Part shown: piece after piece, positions 1-6,771 of the stretch
Position numbering within the stretch: the first letter of the stretch is position 1
Layout of the letters: every line of letters starts with the position of its first letter
NCBI GenBank assembly: GCA_045640985.1
Contig: JAZUFZ010000007.1
Span: 1 to 10,600 of the forward strand
Direction: 5' to 3'
Origin: Colimorpha sp045640985
Lineage (GTDB): Bacteria; Bacteroidota; Bacteroidia; Bacteroidales; P3
DNA length: 10,600 nt
Notes under the pieces: generated by a model
Database searches by the model: none
Seen by the model: the letters and a program-made list of their open reading frames with translations, nothing else
What the model was told of the DNA's origin: nothing
Translations under genes and position numbers: made by a program

Positions 1-1
1 C

Positions 2-832
2 TTAGAAAAGCGATATACACCACATCCGTTGCATATCATAGGCATGGCAGCGGTGACAGAACTGCGTACAAGTTCTGATTCTCCTTTTTATGGAGATTCT
101 TTGTATTTTCAGGATTCCGTACTTCTTTTTGAGGTGGATGATAGCGGAGGATTGATACGGCGTTGGGCGGGTTATTGTAATCCATACGATACTATCCGTC
201 ATAGTCTTAAATTGAATGTTACGCAGAACAACTATTGTTGGGAAGACGACCATATTTATGGAGAGGTAAATTATCCGATTTATGAGATATATTCAGATAC
301 AGCCATTCTTGTAGAGGATTCGTTTTATATAGGTGCGACATGCTATAATGCAGGTAGTTATGCGGAACATTTATACGGGCATGATTTAGTTGATGGGGCG
401 AAGCAGTTTTTCTATCATTTCAAACCGTATCCGATAGCATATCCAGCGGAATGTAACGTATGGAAAGAAAAAATCCATTGGAGGTTTATTAGTCTGGGGT
501 TTACAACACATTGGCAATGTGATACTTATGCGACCATGCTGATGTGGCCTATTGTTGATTTGAACTGGGTGGATGCAGAGCATCCGGAGCAGAGCGAGGG
601 GGCGAAGGTGTATCCTAATCCGGCGGGAGACCGTGTGACGGTGGAGTCGGAGGAGGAGATCGTGCGGGTTTGGGTGACGGATGAACTGGGCAGGATGGTG
701 TATGACAATGACCACCATTCTCCGAAGGTGTATCTGAACGTTGCGCCCTGGCCCAACGGTATGTATGTGGTGCATTTCCAGACCGCCACAGCACCTATTA
801 TCTATACCAGCAAACTGATGGTGACCCATTGA
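2..832 (+). CDS. Secreted protein with T9SS C-terminal sorting domain (5' truncated)
   Basis: The frame is open to the left edge of the window, so only the last 276 codons are seen; the first Met (base 29) is probably internal. The C-terminal part, from about base 602, is a type A T9SS sorting domain (Por secretion tail): it opens with a VYPNPAGD motif (608-631), then has beta-strand segments with a DELGRMVY motif and an NGMYVVHF motif, and ends about 75 residues later at the stop. In this family the tail directs export through the outer membrane by the type IX system, usually with cleavage and surface anchoring. The passenger, rich in Tyr, Trp and Asp, matches no family I recognise. The passenger is AT-rich (64 G+C of 180 at 181-360) while the tail is GC-rich (102 of 180 at 601-780). 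The sorting call is firm; the passenger's function is unknown. Confidence 0.85.
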   Translation, partial: LEKRYTPHPLHIIGMAAVTELRTSSDSPFYGDSLYFQDSVLLFEVDDSGGLIRRWAGYCNPYDTIRHSLKLNVTQNNYCWEDDHIYGEVNYPIYEIYSDTAILVEDSFYIGATCYNAGSYAEHLYGHDLVDGAKQFFYHFKPYPIAYPAECNVWKEKIHWRFISLGFTTHWQCDTYATMLMWPIVDLNWVDAEHPEQSEGAKVYPNPAGDRVTVESEEEIVRVWVTDELGRMVYDNDHHSPKVYLNVAPWPNGMYVVHFQTATAPIIYTSKLMVTH

Positions 833-868
833 CCGGGAGGGGAAAAGAGAATAATAAATGAAAAAAAA

Positions 869-899
869 TTTGGTAATTCAAAAATAGTTCGTATCTTTG
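869..899 (+). promoter_or_regulatory. Bacteroidota-type promoter of the rimP-nusA-infB operon
   Basis: A TTTG -33 element at 869-872 and a TATCTTTG -7 element at 892-899 are separated by 19 bases, an exact match to the known Bacteroidota primary sigma consensus (TTTG, 19-21 bases, TAnnTTTG). Transcription would start near 904-907, about 76 bases before rimP. No other promoter of this quality is visible before nusA or infB, so it is probably the main operon promoter. Confidence 0.85.
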
Positions 900-910
900 T
901 GGCATGAAAT

Positions 911-940
911 GAAAGAGGGGACAAGAGGTCCCCTTCTTTC
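911..940 (+). terminator. GC-rich leader hairpin before rimP, possible attenuator
   Basis: The arms 911-922 and 928-940 pair over about 12 bp with one bulged base, around a five-base loop. The core is GGGGAC/GTCCCC, and the 3' side is pyrimidine-rich (TTCTTTCTT). It lies only a few bases downstream of the predicted transcription start, so nearly every operon transcript would carry it at the 5' end. It could be a leaky intrinsic terminator (attenuator), an mRNA stability element, or the end of the upstream gene's transcript. The hairpin is directly visible; its role is inference. Confidence 0.55.
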
Positions 941-982
941 TTAACTATTGGTGGATAAACACTTAGAGAAAAGATAAAGACC

Positions 983-1429
983 ATGATAGACAAGGTAAAA
1001 GTGCTGAATATTGTGGAAGAAGGCCTCAAAAACAGCGAGGATAAGTTCCTGGTGACGCTGAAGATTACGCCGGATAACCGTATTTTTGTGGATATGGACG
1101 GCGACAACGGGGTGACGATTGACGACTGCATAGCGTTGAGCCGTTGGATAGAAAGCCAGCTGAACCGTGAGGAAGAGGATTATGAACTGAATGTGGCAAG
1201 TGCCGGCGTGGACAGTCCGTTGCGTATGCCCCGCCAGTACAGGAAGAATGTGGGCCGTGAGGTGAGCGTGACCACGCTGGACGGAGAGAAGCTGGAAGGC
1301 AGACTGGAGGAGGCAGACGAAAAAGGCTTTACGATTGTGCCTCCGGCAGGTAGGAAAAAGGTGCAGCCTCAGCCGGTGAAGTTCGCCTACGAAGAGGTGA
1401 AGGCTACAAAGGTGATGGTGAAGTTCTGA
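983..1429 (+). CDS. rimP: Ribosome maturation factor RimP
   Basis: This 148-residue protein is about normal length for RimP, a cytoplasmic factor that binds the free 30S subunit and helps its late assembly. The N-terminal domain (about 1-80) shows the family pattern: a VDMDGDNGVTIDDC stretch (37-50), a helix, then the YELNVASAGVDSPL segment (67-80), equivalent to the usual Y.L.VSSPGLDRPL. The C-terminal part (about 84-148) is the small SH3-like beta domain. The ATG at 983 is preceded by an A-rich stretch without a strong Shine-Dalgarno, normal for this phylum. It is first in the operon with nusA and infB, an order conserved across bacteria, and follows the promoter at 869-899. Nothing is missing. 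Confidence 0.95.
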   Translation: MIDKVKVLNIVEEGLKNSEDKFLVTLKITPDNRIFVDMDGDNGVTIDDCIALSRWIESQLNREEEDYELNVASAGVDSPLRMPRQYRKNVGREVSVTTLDGEKLEGRLEEADEKGFTIVPPAGRKKVQPQPVKFAYEEVKATKVMVKF

Positions 1430-1480
1430 AGCAGGGGTGAGCCGATAGTTGTAAAATGAATATTATAAAGTATTAATTAT

Positions 1481-2719
1481 ATGAAGACGTTAGACTTGAT
1501 TGAATCCTTCTCGGAGTTCAAAGAATTTAAGAATATCGACCGTGAGACGTTGATGCACATTTTGGAAGAGGTGTTCCGCGCAGCATTGGCAAAACGCTAT
1601 GGCTCCGATGATAACTTTGATATCATCGTGAATATCGACAAGGGCGACCTGGAGATATTCCGCAACCGCGTGATTGTGGAGGACGGCGCGCTGGAGGATG
1701 AACTCCGCGAGATAGAATATTCCGACGCTATCAAGATTGAATCAGACTTTGAGGTGGGAGAGGAACTGAGTGAGCCAATCTATATGACGGAGTTCGGAAG
1801 GAGAGAGATTCTGGCTATCCGTCAGAATCTGGTGGGCAAGATTCAGGATTACGAGAAATCACTTATATTCCAGAAATACAAGGATAAGGTGGGCGAAATC
1901 ATCGTGGGCGAGGTTTATCAGCCATGGAATAAGGAGATTCTGGTGCAGGACGAGGACAAGATTGAACTTACCCTTCCCAAAAGCGAGCAGATTCCGAGCG
2001 ACCACTACCGTAAGGGAGATACGATCCGCGCTGTGGTGCTGAAGGTGGAGATGCGGAATACCAATCCTGTGATTGTGCTTTCCCGAACCAGTCCTATCTT
2101 CCTGGAGCGTCTGCTGGAGGCTGAGGTTCCTGAGATTTATGACGGCCTTATCACTATAAAGAATATCGTGCGCGTGCCTGGTGAACGTGCCAAGGTGGCT
2201 GTAGAGTCATACGATGACCGAATCGACCCGGTAGGCTCCTGCGTGGGTGTGAAGGGCGGAAGAATCCATGGTATCGTGCGGGAACTGAGAAACGAGAATA
2301 TAGACGTGATCAACTATACCTCCCGTCCCGATATGATGATCCGCCGCTCCCTGAGTCCGGCAGAGATCAGCTCCATCAAGATTGACGAAGAGGCTAAGAC
2401 CGCCGAGGTTTACATGGCTCCGGATCAGGTGTCGCTGGCTATCGGCAAAGGTGGCTGCAATATCAAGCTGGCAAGCAAACTCTCAGGCTATGAAATCGAG
2501 GTTTACCGCGATACCGATGAAGACCTTGACGATGTGGCACTCACCGAGTTCAGCGACGAGATTGACCAGTGGATTATTGATGAGCTGATCAAGATTGGCT
2601 GCGATACCGCCAAGAGTGTGCTCTCAATCCCGAGAGAAGACCTTATCAGCCGTACCGACCTTGAGGAGGAGACCATCGACAACGTGCTGCAGATTCTGCA
2701 GGCCGAGTTCGAGGACTGA
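1481..2719 (+). CDS. nusA: Transcription termination/antitermination factor NusA
   Basis: NusA binds RNA polymerase near the RNA exit channel and modulates pausing, termination and antitermination. The 412 residues show the family's domains in order: the N-terminal polymerase-binding domain (about 1-125), an S1 RNA-binding domain (about 137-202, starting VGEIIVGEV), KH1 with the DPVGSCVGVKGGRI signature (249-262), KH2 with AIGKGGCNIKLASKL (320-334), and an acidic helical C-terminal segment (about 350-412). It is shorter than the 495-residue E. coli protein and lacks the full pair of acidic repeats, which is common outside gammaproteobacteria. It lies 51 bases after rimP, probably on the same transcript. 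The stop is doubled (TGA TGA, 2717-2722). In E. coli NusA regulates its own operon; that is not shown here. Confidence 0.96.
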   Translation: MKTLDLIESFSEFKEFKNIDRETLMHILEEVFRAALAKRYGSDDNFDIIVNIDKGDLEIFRNRVIVEDGALEDELREIEYSDAIKIESDFEVGEELSEPIYMTEFGRREILAIRQNLVGKIQDYEKSLIFQKYKDKVGEIIVGEVYQPWNKEILVQDEDKIELTLPKSEQIPSDHYRKGDTIRAVVLKVEMRNTNPVIVLSRTSPIFLERLLEAEVPEIYDGLITIKNIVRVPGERAKVAVESYDDRIDPVGSCVGVKGGRIHGIVRELRNENIDVINYTSRPDMMIRRSLSPAEISSIKIDEEAKTAEVYMAPDQVSLAIGKGGCNIKLASKLSGYEIEVYRDTDEDLDDVALTEFSDEIDQWIIDELIKIGCDTAKSVLSIPREDLISRTDLEEETIDNVLQILQAEFED

Positions 2720-2819
2720 TGAGGGGCGCCTGGCAAGGCGATTGAAGACGAATATATGCGGATGCCTCAGAACTCGCTGAAGTCCGTATGAAATAATAAA
2801 CCAGAAACGAAAGAAGAGG

Positions 2820-2880
2820 CCCCGGCATGGGGGAAACGCCGAAGGCGGCTATGCCCAGAAGGGGAAAGAACCTCCCACCC
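2820..2880 (+). promoter_or_regulatory. G/C-rich structured stretch upstream of infB
   Basis: The 205 bases between nusA and the infB ATG hold no gene but contain short complementary segments: CCCC/GGGG (2820-2823 with 2829-2832), GGCAT/ATGCC (2824-2828 with 2851-2855), CGCC/GGCG closing a GAA loop (2837-2847), and CCC/GGG (2854-2856 with 2861-2863). The first two overlap in the loop and cannot form together, so alternative folds are possible. A translational control element or processing site is conceivable, but all stems are short and no known riboswitch core is recognised. Confidence 0.3.
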
Positions 2881-2911
2881 GCGAGAATAAGGGTGATGTT
2901 CATTAAAAAAG

Positions 2912-2919
2912 AAAAGGAG
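2912..2919 (+). promoter_or_regulatory. Shine-Dalgarno sequence deciding the infB start
   Basis: AAAAGGAG at 2912-2919 lies five bases before the ATG at 2925, ideal spacing. A GTG at 2919 in the same frame overlaps the Shine-Dalgarno itself and so cannot use it, making the ATG the likely start. Strong Shine-Dalgarno sequences are uncommon in Bacteroidota, so its presence suggests infB is translated efficiently. Confidence 0.7.
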
Positions 2920-2924
2920 TGATT

Positions 2925-5804
2925 ATGGCAGAAGAACCGAAAAACATCAGACTGAACAAGGCAGCCAAGGAATTCAACGTTGGAATTACCAGCTTGGTGG
3001 AATTTCTGGCAAAGAAAGGGCATCAGGTAGAGATGAACCCTAACACACGTATTACTCCCGAACAATACGAACTGCTGGCAAAAGCATTCGCAAGTGAGAG
3101 AGAAGTGAAGGAAAATGCCGACCGTATAGAGATTGCATCAGGTAGCAATGTGGTGATTTCTGCCGAAAGTGATGAGGCTCCCGCGGTGGAACCCCAGGAA
3201 GAGGTTATCATCAAGAACTACAATACCTCTGCCAAGGCATCCGTGGAGAAAGAACCTGAGCCAGATTCAGAACCCGAACCGGTCCCCGAACCGGAGCCCG
3301 CTCCTAAACCCGAAAAGCGTAAACCGGAACCTCAGGTGATAAGCGCCAGCGTGCCTGCTCTTAAAGATGGAAGTGATGCTTTCAATGCAGAAATCCATAT
3401 TGTAGATAAGATTGACCTTTCCTCGATCAATACGAGAGTGCGCCCCGACAAGAAGAGCAAGAAGGAGCGCGAGAAAGAGCGTGAGGCCGCCAATGCAGAA
3501 AAGAAGGCTGCCAAGCAGGCCCATAAAGCTAAGCCTGCTCCAGCTCCAGAGCCGGTTCCCGAACCAAAGCCACAGCCTGTAGAGGAACCCAAGCCTGCGC
3601 CTAAGGTGGAGAAAGAGGTTGAGTTTATAGAAACCCAATATAAGAAACTTGAAGGCCCGAAGGTGGTGTCGAAGATAGACCTTACCCAGTTTGAGAAACC
3701 GAAGCCGTCAGATGGTGAGAAGAAAAAGCGTAAGCGTATCCGCAAGGAGCAGACCGCAAACGCTGAGAAGGGCGAAGGCAAGGACCCGAAAGAAAACAAG
3801 GAAAAGAACAATCCTCAGCAAGCCAACGCTAACAAAGATCCGAAGGCTAAGAAGAAACAGAAGAAGGCAGAGAAACCTGAAGTAAAGAAGGTGGAGATTG
3901 ACGATGCCGAAATCGAGAAGCAGCTGAGAGAGACTCTTGCACGGCTCAGCCCTATGGCGAAGTCGCAGAAGTCTAAACATAACCGCGAGAAACGTCAGAA
4001 AGTTCATCAGAGAATAGAAGAGGAGCAGATGCGCGAGATGGAGAGCCAGAAGACGCTCCAGGTTACAGAATTTGTAACCGCGAACGAACTGGCTACTATG
4101 ATGAATATTCCTGTAACGCAGATTATCTCTACCTGTATGTCGGTGGGAATATTTGTCAGCATTAACCAGCGTCTCGATGCTGAGACTATTAAGTTGATTG
4201 CAGATGAATTTGGATTCGATATCAATTTCGCAAGTGCCGACGTGGTGGATACTATCCAGAAGATTGAGGAAGAAGACCGTCCGGAAGACCTTGTACCCCG
4301 TAACCCGATCATTACCGTTATGGGGCATGTGGACCATGGTAAGACCTCCTTGCTGGACTATATCCGCAAAACCAACGTGATTGCCGGAGAGGCCGGCGGT
4401 ATTACCCAGCATATCGGTGCATACGAGGTTACTACGGCAGAAGGTCGCAAGATTACGTTCCTGGATACTCCCGGACATGAGGCGTTTACCGCTATGCGTG
4501 CCCGTGGTGCCAAGGTAACCGATATTGCTATTATCGTAATTGCAGCCGATGATAAGGTGATGCCTCAGACAGTTGAAGCTATCAACCATGCTCAGGCGGC
4601 AGGCGTGCCTATTGTTTTTGCAATCAACAAGATTGACCGCCCGGGTGCTGATCCTGATAAAATCAAGACAGAACTTGCCAATATGAACCTTTTGGTTGAG
4701 GAATGGGGTGGTAAATACCAGAGTCAGGATATTTCCGCGAAGAAGGGTCTTAACGTAGAGGAACTTCTTGAAAAGGTTATCCTTCAGGCTGATATTATGG
4801 AACTCAAGGGCAATCCAAAGAAGCGTGCAAAAGGTACGGTTCTGGAAAGCTCCTTAGATAAAGGCCGTGGATATGTTGCCAAACTCCTTGTGGAGGACGG
4901 AACTATCCGTAAGGGCGATCCTATCGTGGCAGGTAGCGTAGCAGGCCGAGTGAGAGCTATGTATAACGAGCGCAATCAGGAGGTCATGGAGGCGGGTCCT
5001 TCCCAGCCTGTATTGCTTCTGGGTTTGAATGGCGCTTGCCAGGCAGGTGATACATTCAACGTGATGGAGAACGAAAAAGAAGCCAAGGATATTGCTAACA
5101 AGCGTACCCAGCTCCAGCGTGAACAGGGTCTTAGAACCCAGACCCACATGACTTTGGATGAGATTGGCCGTCGAATTGCATTGGGTAACTTCAAGGAACT
5201 GAACCTGATTGTCAAAGGTGATGTGGATGGCTCTGTGGAGGCACTTTCGGATTCGTTGCTCAAGTTGAGTACCGATGAGGTTCAGGTAAATGTAATTCAC
5301 AAGGCTGTAGGCCAGATTACTGAAAGCGATGTGCTTCTGGCAGAATCTTCAGATGCTGTGATTATCGGCTTCCAGGTTCGTCCTTCTGTGCAGGCTCGTA
5401 AGATGGCTGAAACCGAGCAGATTGATATCCGTCTTTACAGCATCATTTATGATGCCATTAACGAACTCAAGGACGCTATCGAAGGTATGCTTTCCCCAGA
5501 GACACAGGAAAAGATTGTGGCCAACCTCGAAATCCGGGAAACTTTCAAGATTTCCAAGGTGGGCACTATTGCCGGATGTCTCTGTCTTGATGGTAAGATT
5601 AATCGCAGTCATAATGTCCGTATCATTCGTGACGGTATTGTGGTCTTTACAGGAAAACTTGCCAGCCTCAAACGATTCAAAGACGATGTCAAAGAAGTTG
5701 TCAGCGGTCAGGATTGCGGCTTGAATATAGAGAATTTCAACGATATAAAAGTTGGCGATATCGTCGAAGCATACGAGATTATTGAAGTTAAACGTAAATT
5801 GTAA
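2925..5804 (+). CDS. infB: Translation initiation factor IF-2
   Basis: IF-2 is the GTPase that brings fMet-tRNA to the 30S subunit and promotes 50S joining. Counting from the ATG at 2925 it has 959 residues. An IF2_N-type domain (about 6-56) is followed by a long low-complexity linker with Pro-Glu-rich blocks (109-137, 203-229) and Lys-rich basic blocks (173-200, 266-318). A second IF2_N-like domain follows (about 377-437), then the GTPase domain with G1 GHVDHGKT (467-474), G3 DTPGH (514-518), G4 NKID (568-571) and G5 SAKKG (604-608), and the beta-barrel and C-terminal domains to the end. All GTP-binding motifs are intact. It is longer than E. coli IF-2 (890) because of the linker, as is typical of the phylum. 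It is third in the operon, 205 bases after nusA, with tRNA-Arg 9 bases downstream. Confidence 0.97.
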   Translation: MAEEPKNIRLNKAAKEFNVGITSLVEFLAKKGHQVEMNPNTRITPEQYELLAKAFASEREVKENADRIEIASGSNVVISAESDEAPAVEPQEEVIIKNYNTSAKASVEKEPEPDSEPEPVPEPEPAPKPEKRKPEPQVISASVPALKDGSDAFNAEIHIVDKIDLSSINTRVRPDKKSKKEREKEREAANAEKKAAKQAHKAKPAPAPEPVPEPKPQPVEEPKPAPKVEKEVEFIETQYKKLEGPKVVSKIDLTQFEKPKPSDGEKKKRKRIRKEQTANAEKGEGKDPKENKEKNNPQQANANKDPKAKKKQKKAEKPEVKKVEIDDAEIEKQLRETLARLSPMAKSQKSKHNREKRQKVHQRIEEEQMREMESQKTLQVTEFVTANELATMMNIPVTQIISTCMSVGIFVSINQRLDAETIKLIADEFGFDINFASADVVDTIQKIEEEDRPEDLVPRNPIITVMGHVDHGKTSLLDYIRKTNVIAGEAGGITQHIGAYEVTTAEGRKITFLDTPGHEAFTAMRARGAKVTDIAIIVIAADDKVMPQTVEAINHAQAAGVPIVFAINKIDRPGADPDKIKTELANMNLLVEEWGGKYQSQDISAKKGLNVEELLEKVILQADIMELKGNPKKRAKGTVLESSLDKGRGYVAKLLVEDGTIRKGDPIVAGSVAGRVRAMYNERNQEVMEAGPSQPVLLLGLNGACQAGDTFNVMENEKEAKDIANKRTQLQREQGLRTQTHMTLDEIGRRIALGNFKELNLIVKGDVDGSVEALSDSLLKLSTDEVQVNVIHKAVGQITESDVLLAESSDAVIIGFQVRPSVQARKMAETEQIDIRLYSIIYDAINELKDAIEGMLSPETQEKIVANLEIRETFKISKVGTIAGCLCLDGKINRSHNVRIIRDGIVVFTGKLASLKRFKDDVKEVVSGQDCGLNIENFNDIKVGDIVEAYEIIEVKRKL

Positions 5805-5813
5805 TAACTTACT

Positions 5814-5885
5814 GCTCTGATAGTTCAATGGATAGAACAACTCTCTCCTAAAGAGTAGATCCGGGTTCGATTCCCGGTCGGAGTA
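5814..5885 (+). tRNA. tRNA-Arg (anticodon CCU)
   Basis: All four arms can be drawn: acceptor 5814-5820 with 5878-5884 (including a G-U first pair and one further wobble), D stem GTTC/GAAC (5823-5826, 5835-5838), anticodon stem ACTCT/AGAGT (5840-5844, 5852-5856) with loop CTCCTAA and anticodon CCT at 5847-5849, a four-base variable loop, and T stem CCGGG/CCCGG (5861-5865, 5873-5877) with loop TTCGATT. The discriminator is A at 5885; CCA is not encoded. It reads AGG codons. It begins 9 bases after the infB stop with no terminator between, so it is probably cut out of the operon transcript. Confidence 0.95.
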
Positions 5886-5901
5886 CAAAAATATTTCTGG
5901 A

Positions 5902-5957
5902 AAAGAGTCAAAGAGTCAAAGAGTCAAAGAGTCGAAGAGACAAAGAGTCAAAGAGAG
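5902..5957 (+). repeat. Seven tandem copies of an 8-base unit (AAAGAGTC)
   Basis: Five copies of AAAGAGTC are exact (5902-5933 and 5942-5949); the fifth in order (5934-5941) differs at two bases and the last (5950-5957) ends in AG instead of TC. The array fills much of the space between tRNA-Arg and the stefin-like lipoprotein. Copy number could vary by slipped-strand replication, changing the length of the leader before the lipoprotein. It is not a CRISPR array, since there are no spacers. Confidence 0.9.
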
Positions 5958-5992
5958 TTTAAGGGTTGAGAAAAGAATTAACTTGAAATATT

Positions 5993-6349
5993 ATGCGTTT
6001 TCTAATGAAATCTTTGCTTGCAGGATTGCTTGTATTTACTTGCGGTTGCAGTCATAAAATCGCGGAGACTACTTTAGATGTTGAATCTCAAAATTCTCAA
6101 AAGGTCGGAGCATACGGAAATTATGAAAAACCGACTGCTGAAGAATGTGATATGTTTTCCCAGACCTGGGATGAGTATGATAGCAAGAATGTACTTACTC
6201 CATTGAAAGTCAGCCGTCAGGTTGTGGCAGGAATGAATTACCGGTTCTTGTGCAGAAGTGCTGAAGGAAAGCAATATATGGTAGTCATTTATGTACCGTT
6301 GCCCAATTGTGGCAATCCAAGGGTTACTTCCTGCGAGGAAATTCAATGA
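5993..6349 (+). CDS. Stefin/cystatin-like lipoprotein, putative cysteine-protease inhibitor
   Basis: The N-terminus (MRF then KSLLAGLLVF) is a lipoprotein signal, with the modified Cys probably at 19 (TCGC) or 17. The mature part has the three contact points of stefins and cystatins, which plug the active-site cleft of papain-type proteases: an N-terminal Gly region (Gly39, Gly42), a short helix (about 47-62), the first-hairpin signature QVVAG (76-80) continued as MNYRF, and a strand KQYMVVIYVPLP (93-104) ending in a Leu-Pro second hairpin as in stefin A. Cys106 and Cys114 could form a disulfide. The helix-to-QVVAG stretch is a few residues shorter than in human stefin A. No acidic surface-export signal follows the lipid Cys, so it may face the periplasm. 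A start at Met5 (6005) is also possible. The fold call rests on motif recognition; target proteases are unknown. Confidence 0.75.
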   Translation: MRFLMKSLLAGLLVFTCGCSHKIAETTLDVESQNSQKVGAYGNYEKPTAEECDMFSQTWDEYDSKNVLTPLKVSRQVVAGMNYRFLCRSAEGKQYMVVIYVPLPNCGNPRVTSCEEIQ

Positions 6350-6500
6350 TCTTGTTGGGGAATTATATACTTGTTGGCAGCAAAGGTTGCAAATAAATCG
6401 GGGGCCTTCATAAATACATAGATCATAGTCATTATCGTCATACGCTCCCTCATTGTTACGTAACTTCTCCCCAGTAAAGCCGTAGTTATGGTATCGTTTT

Positions 6501-6517
6501 GCTGTCTCACAGACGGC
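6501..6517. other. Seven-bp hairpin inside a TGGTATC/GATACCA frame
   Basis: GCTGTCT (6501-6507) pairs with AGACGGC (6511-6517) around a CAC loop, with one G-T wobble. It is enclosed by the seven-base inverted repeat TGGTATC/GATACCA at 6489-6495 and 6540-6546. The nested arrangement suggests a structured RNA or a DNA cruciform. Confidence 0.4.
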
Positions 6518-6524
6518 AGGAAGA

Positions 6525-6547
6525 GGGAGCTACCACAGAGATACCAG
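6525..6547 (-). repeat. Dispersed 23-base repeat, copy 1
   Basis: On the minus strand this stretch reads CTGGTATCTCTGTGGTAGCT followed by CCC. The plus strand at 10164-10186 has the same 23 bases with a single change. Flanks do not match. Both copies are intergenic, so this is a dispersed short repeat in opposite orientations, possibly a regulatory or repeat-family element found elsewhere in the genome. Confidence 0.7.
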
Positions 6548-6604
6548 CCAAAGAAAGGTGATATCAAGCCTCGAAAATTTCTGCAGATTTTCTGTCCACA
6601 TTTG

Positions 6605-6765
6605 ATAAAGAACCGACCCAATCGGGACGACTCTCCTGTTGCTGATATCGTCTGCGTGGCATTATCTTACCACCACCACGCGCTGGGCGGGGCATTGTCC
6701 AGATTCACATTCACGGAATAAGGCGAAAAATGCGTCTTTCTCGGTCAACCGAAATCGCTTGGATG
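6605..6765 (-). ncRNA. Candidate structured small RNA or leader from the 6772-6803 promoter
   Basis: A consensus promoter points leftward here, yet no convincing protein gene follows. The first 160 transcribed bases would contain adjacent hairpins: 6654-6681 (GCGTGG/CCACGC), 6626-6652 (GACGA/TCGTC) and 6613-6625 (CCGA/TCGG), the last followed on the minus strand by TTCTTTAT, a weak terminator-like tail. The 3' end near 6605 is a guess; the transcript may run on toward 6343. A 32-codon frame (6564-6662, starting MPRRRYQQQ) lies partly within it. No match to tmRNA, RNase P RNA or 6S RNA is evident. Confidence 0.3.
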
Positions 6766-6771
6766 ACGATG

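Noticed and set aside
386..829. 147-codon minus-strand frame rich in His and Arg
   Set aside because: Antisense to the T9SS cargo; its composition is the expected mirror of that gene's codons.
2720..2788. Stop-codon readthrough extension of nusA (22 further sense codons)
   Set aside because: Two consecutive TGA stops precede it and the extension has no NusA-like sequence.
2919..2924. GTG start for infB two codons upstream
   Set aside because: The GTG overlaps the Shine-Dalgarno; the ATG at 2925 has ideal spacing.
3708..4589. 293-codon open frame on the minus strand
   Set aside because: It lies wholly inside infB, whose protein has intact conserved motifs over the same bases; the antisense product matches nothing and is an effect of infB codon bias.
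5861..5890. Integrated element attachment site at the tRNA-Arg 3' end
   Set aside because: No second copy of the tRNA 3' end is seen in the window and there is no integrase; only the location is suggestive.
5902..5957. Possible CRISPR array
   Set aside because: Units are only 8 bases and directly adjacent, with no spacers and no cas genes.
6343..6621. 92-codon minus-strand frame from a TTG start
   Set aside because: Weak start, odd composition, no recognisable family, and it overlaps the lipoprotein's end; possibly decayed or non-coding. The last 36 codons remain conceivable but unsupported.
6605..6700. Hammerhead ribozyme or known housekeeping RNA (tmRNA, RNase P RNA, 6S)
   Set aside because: A CTGATA string occurs but not the CUGANGA...GAAA core, and none of the conserved tmRNA or RNase P segments is present.
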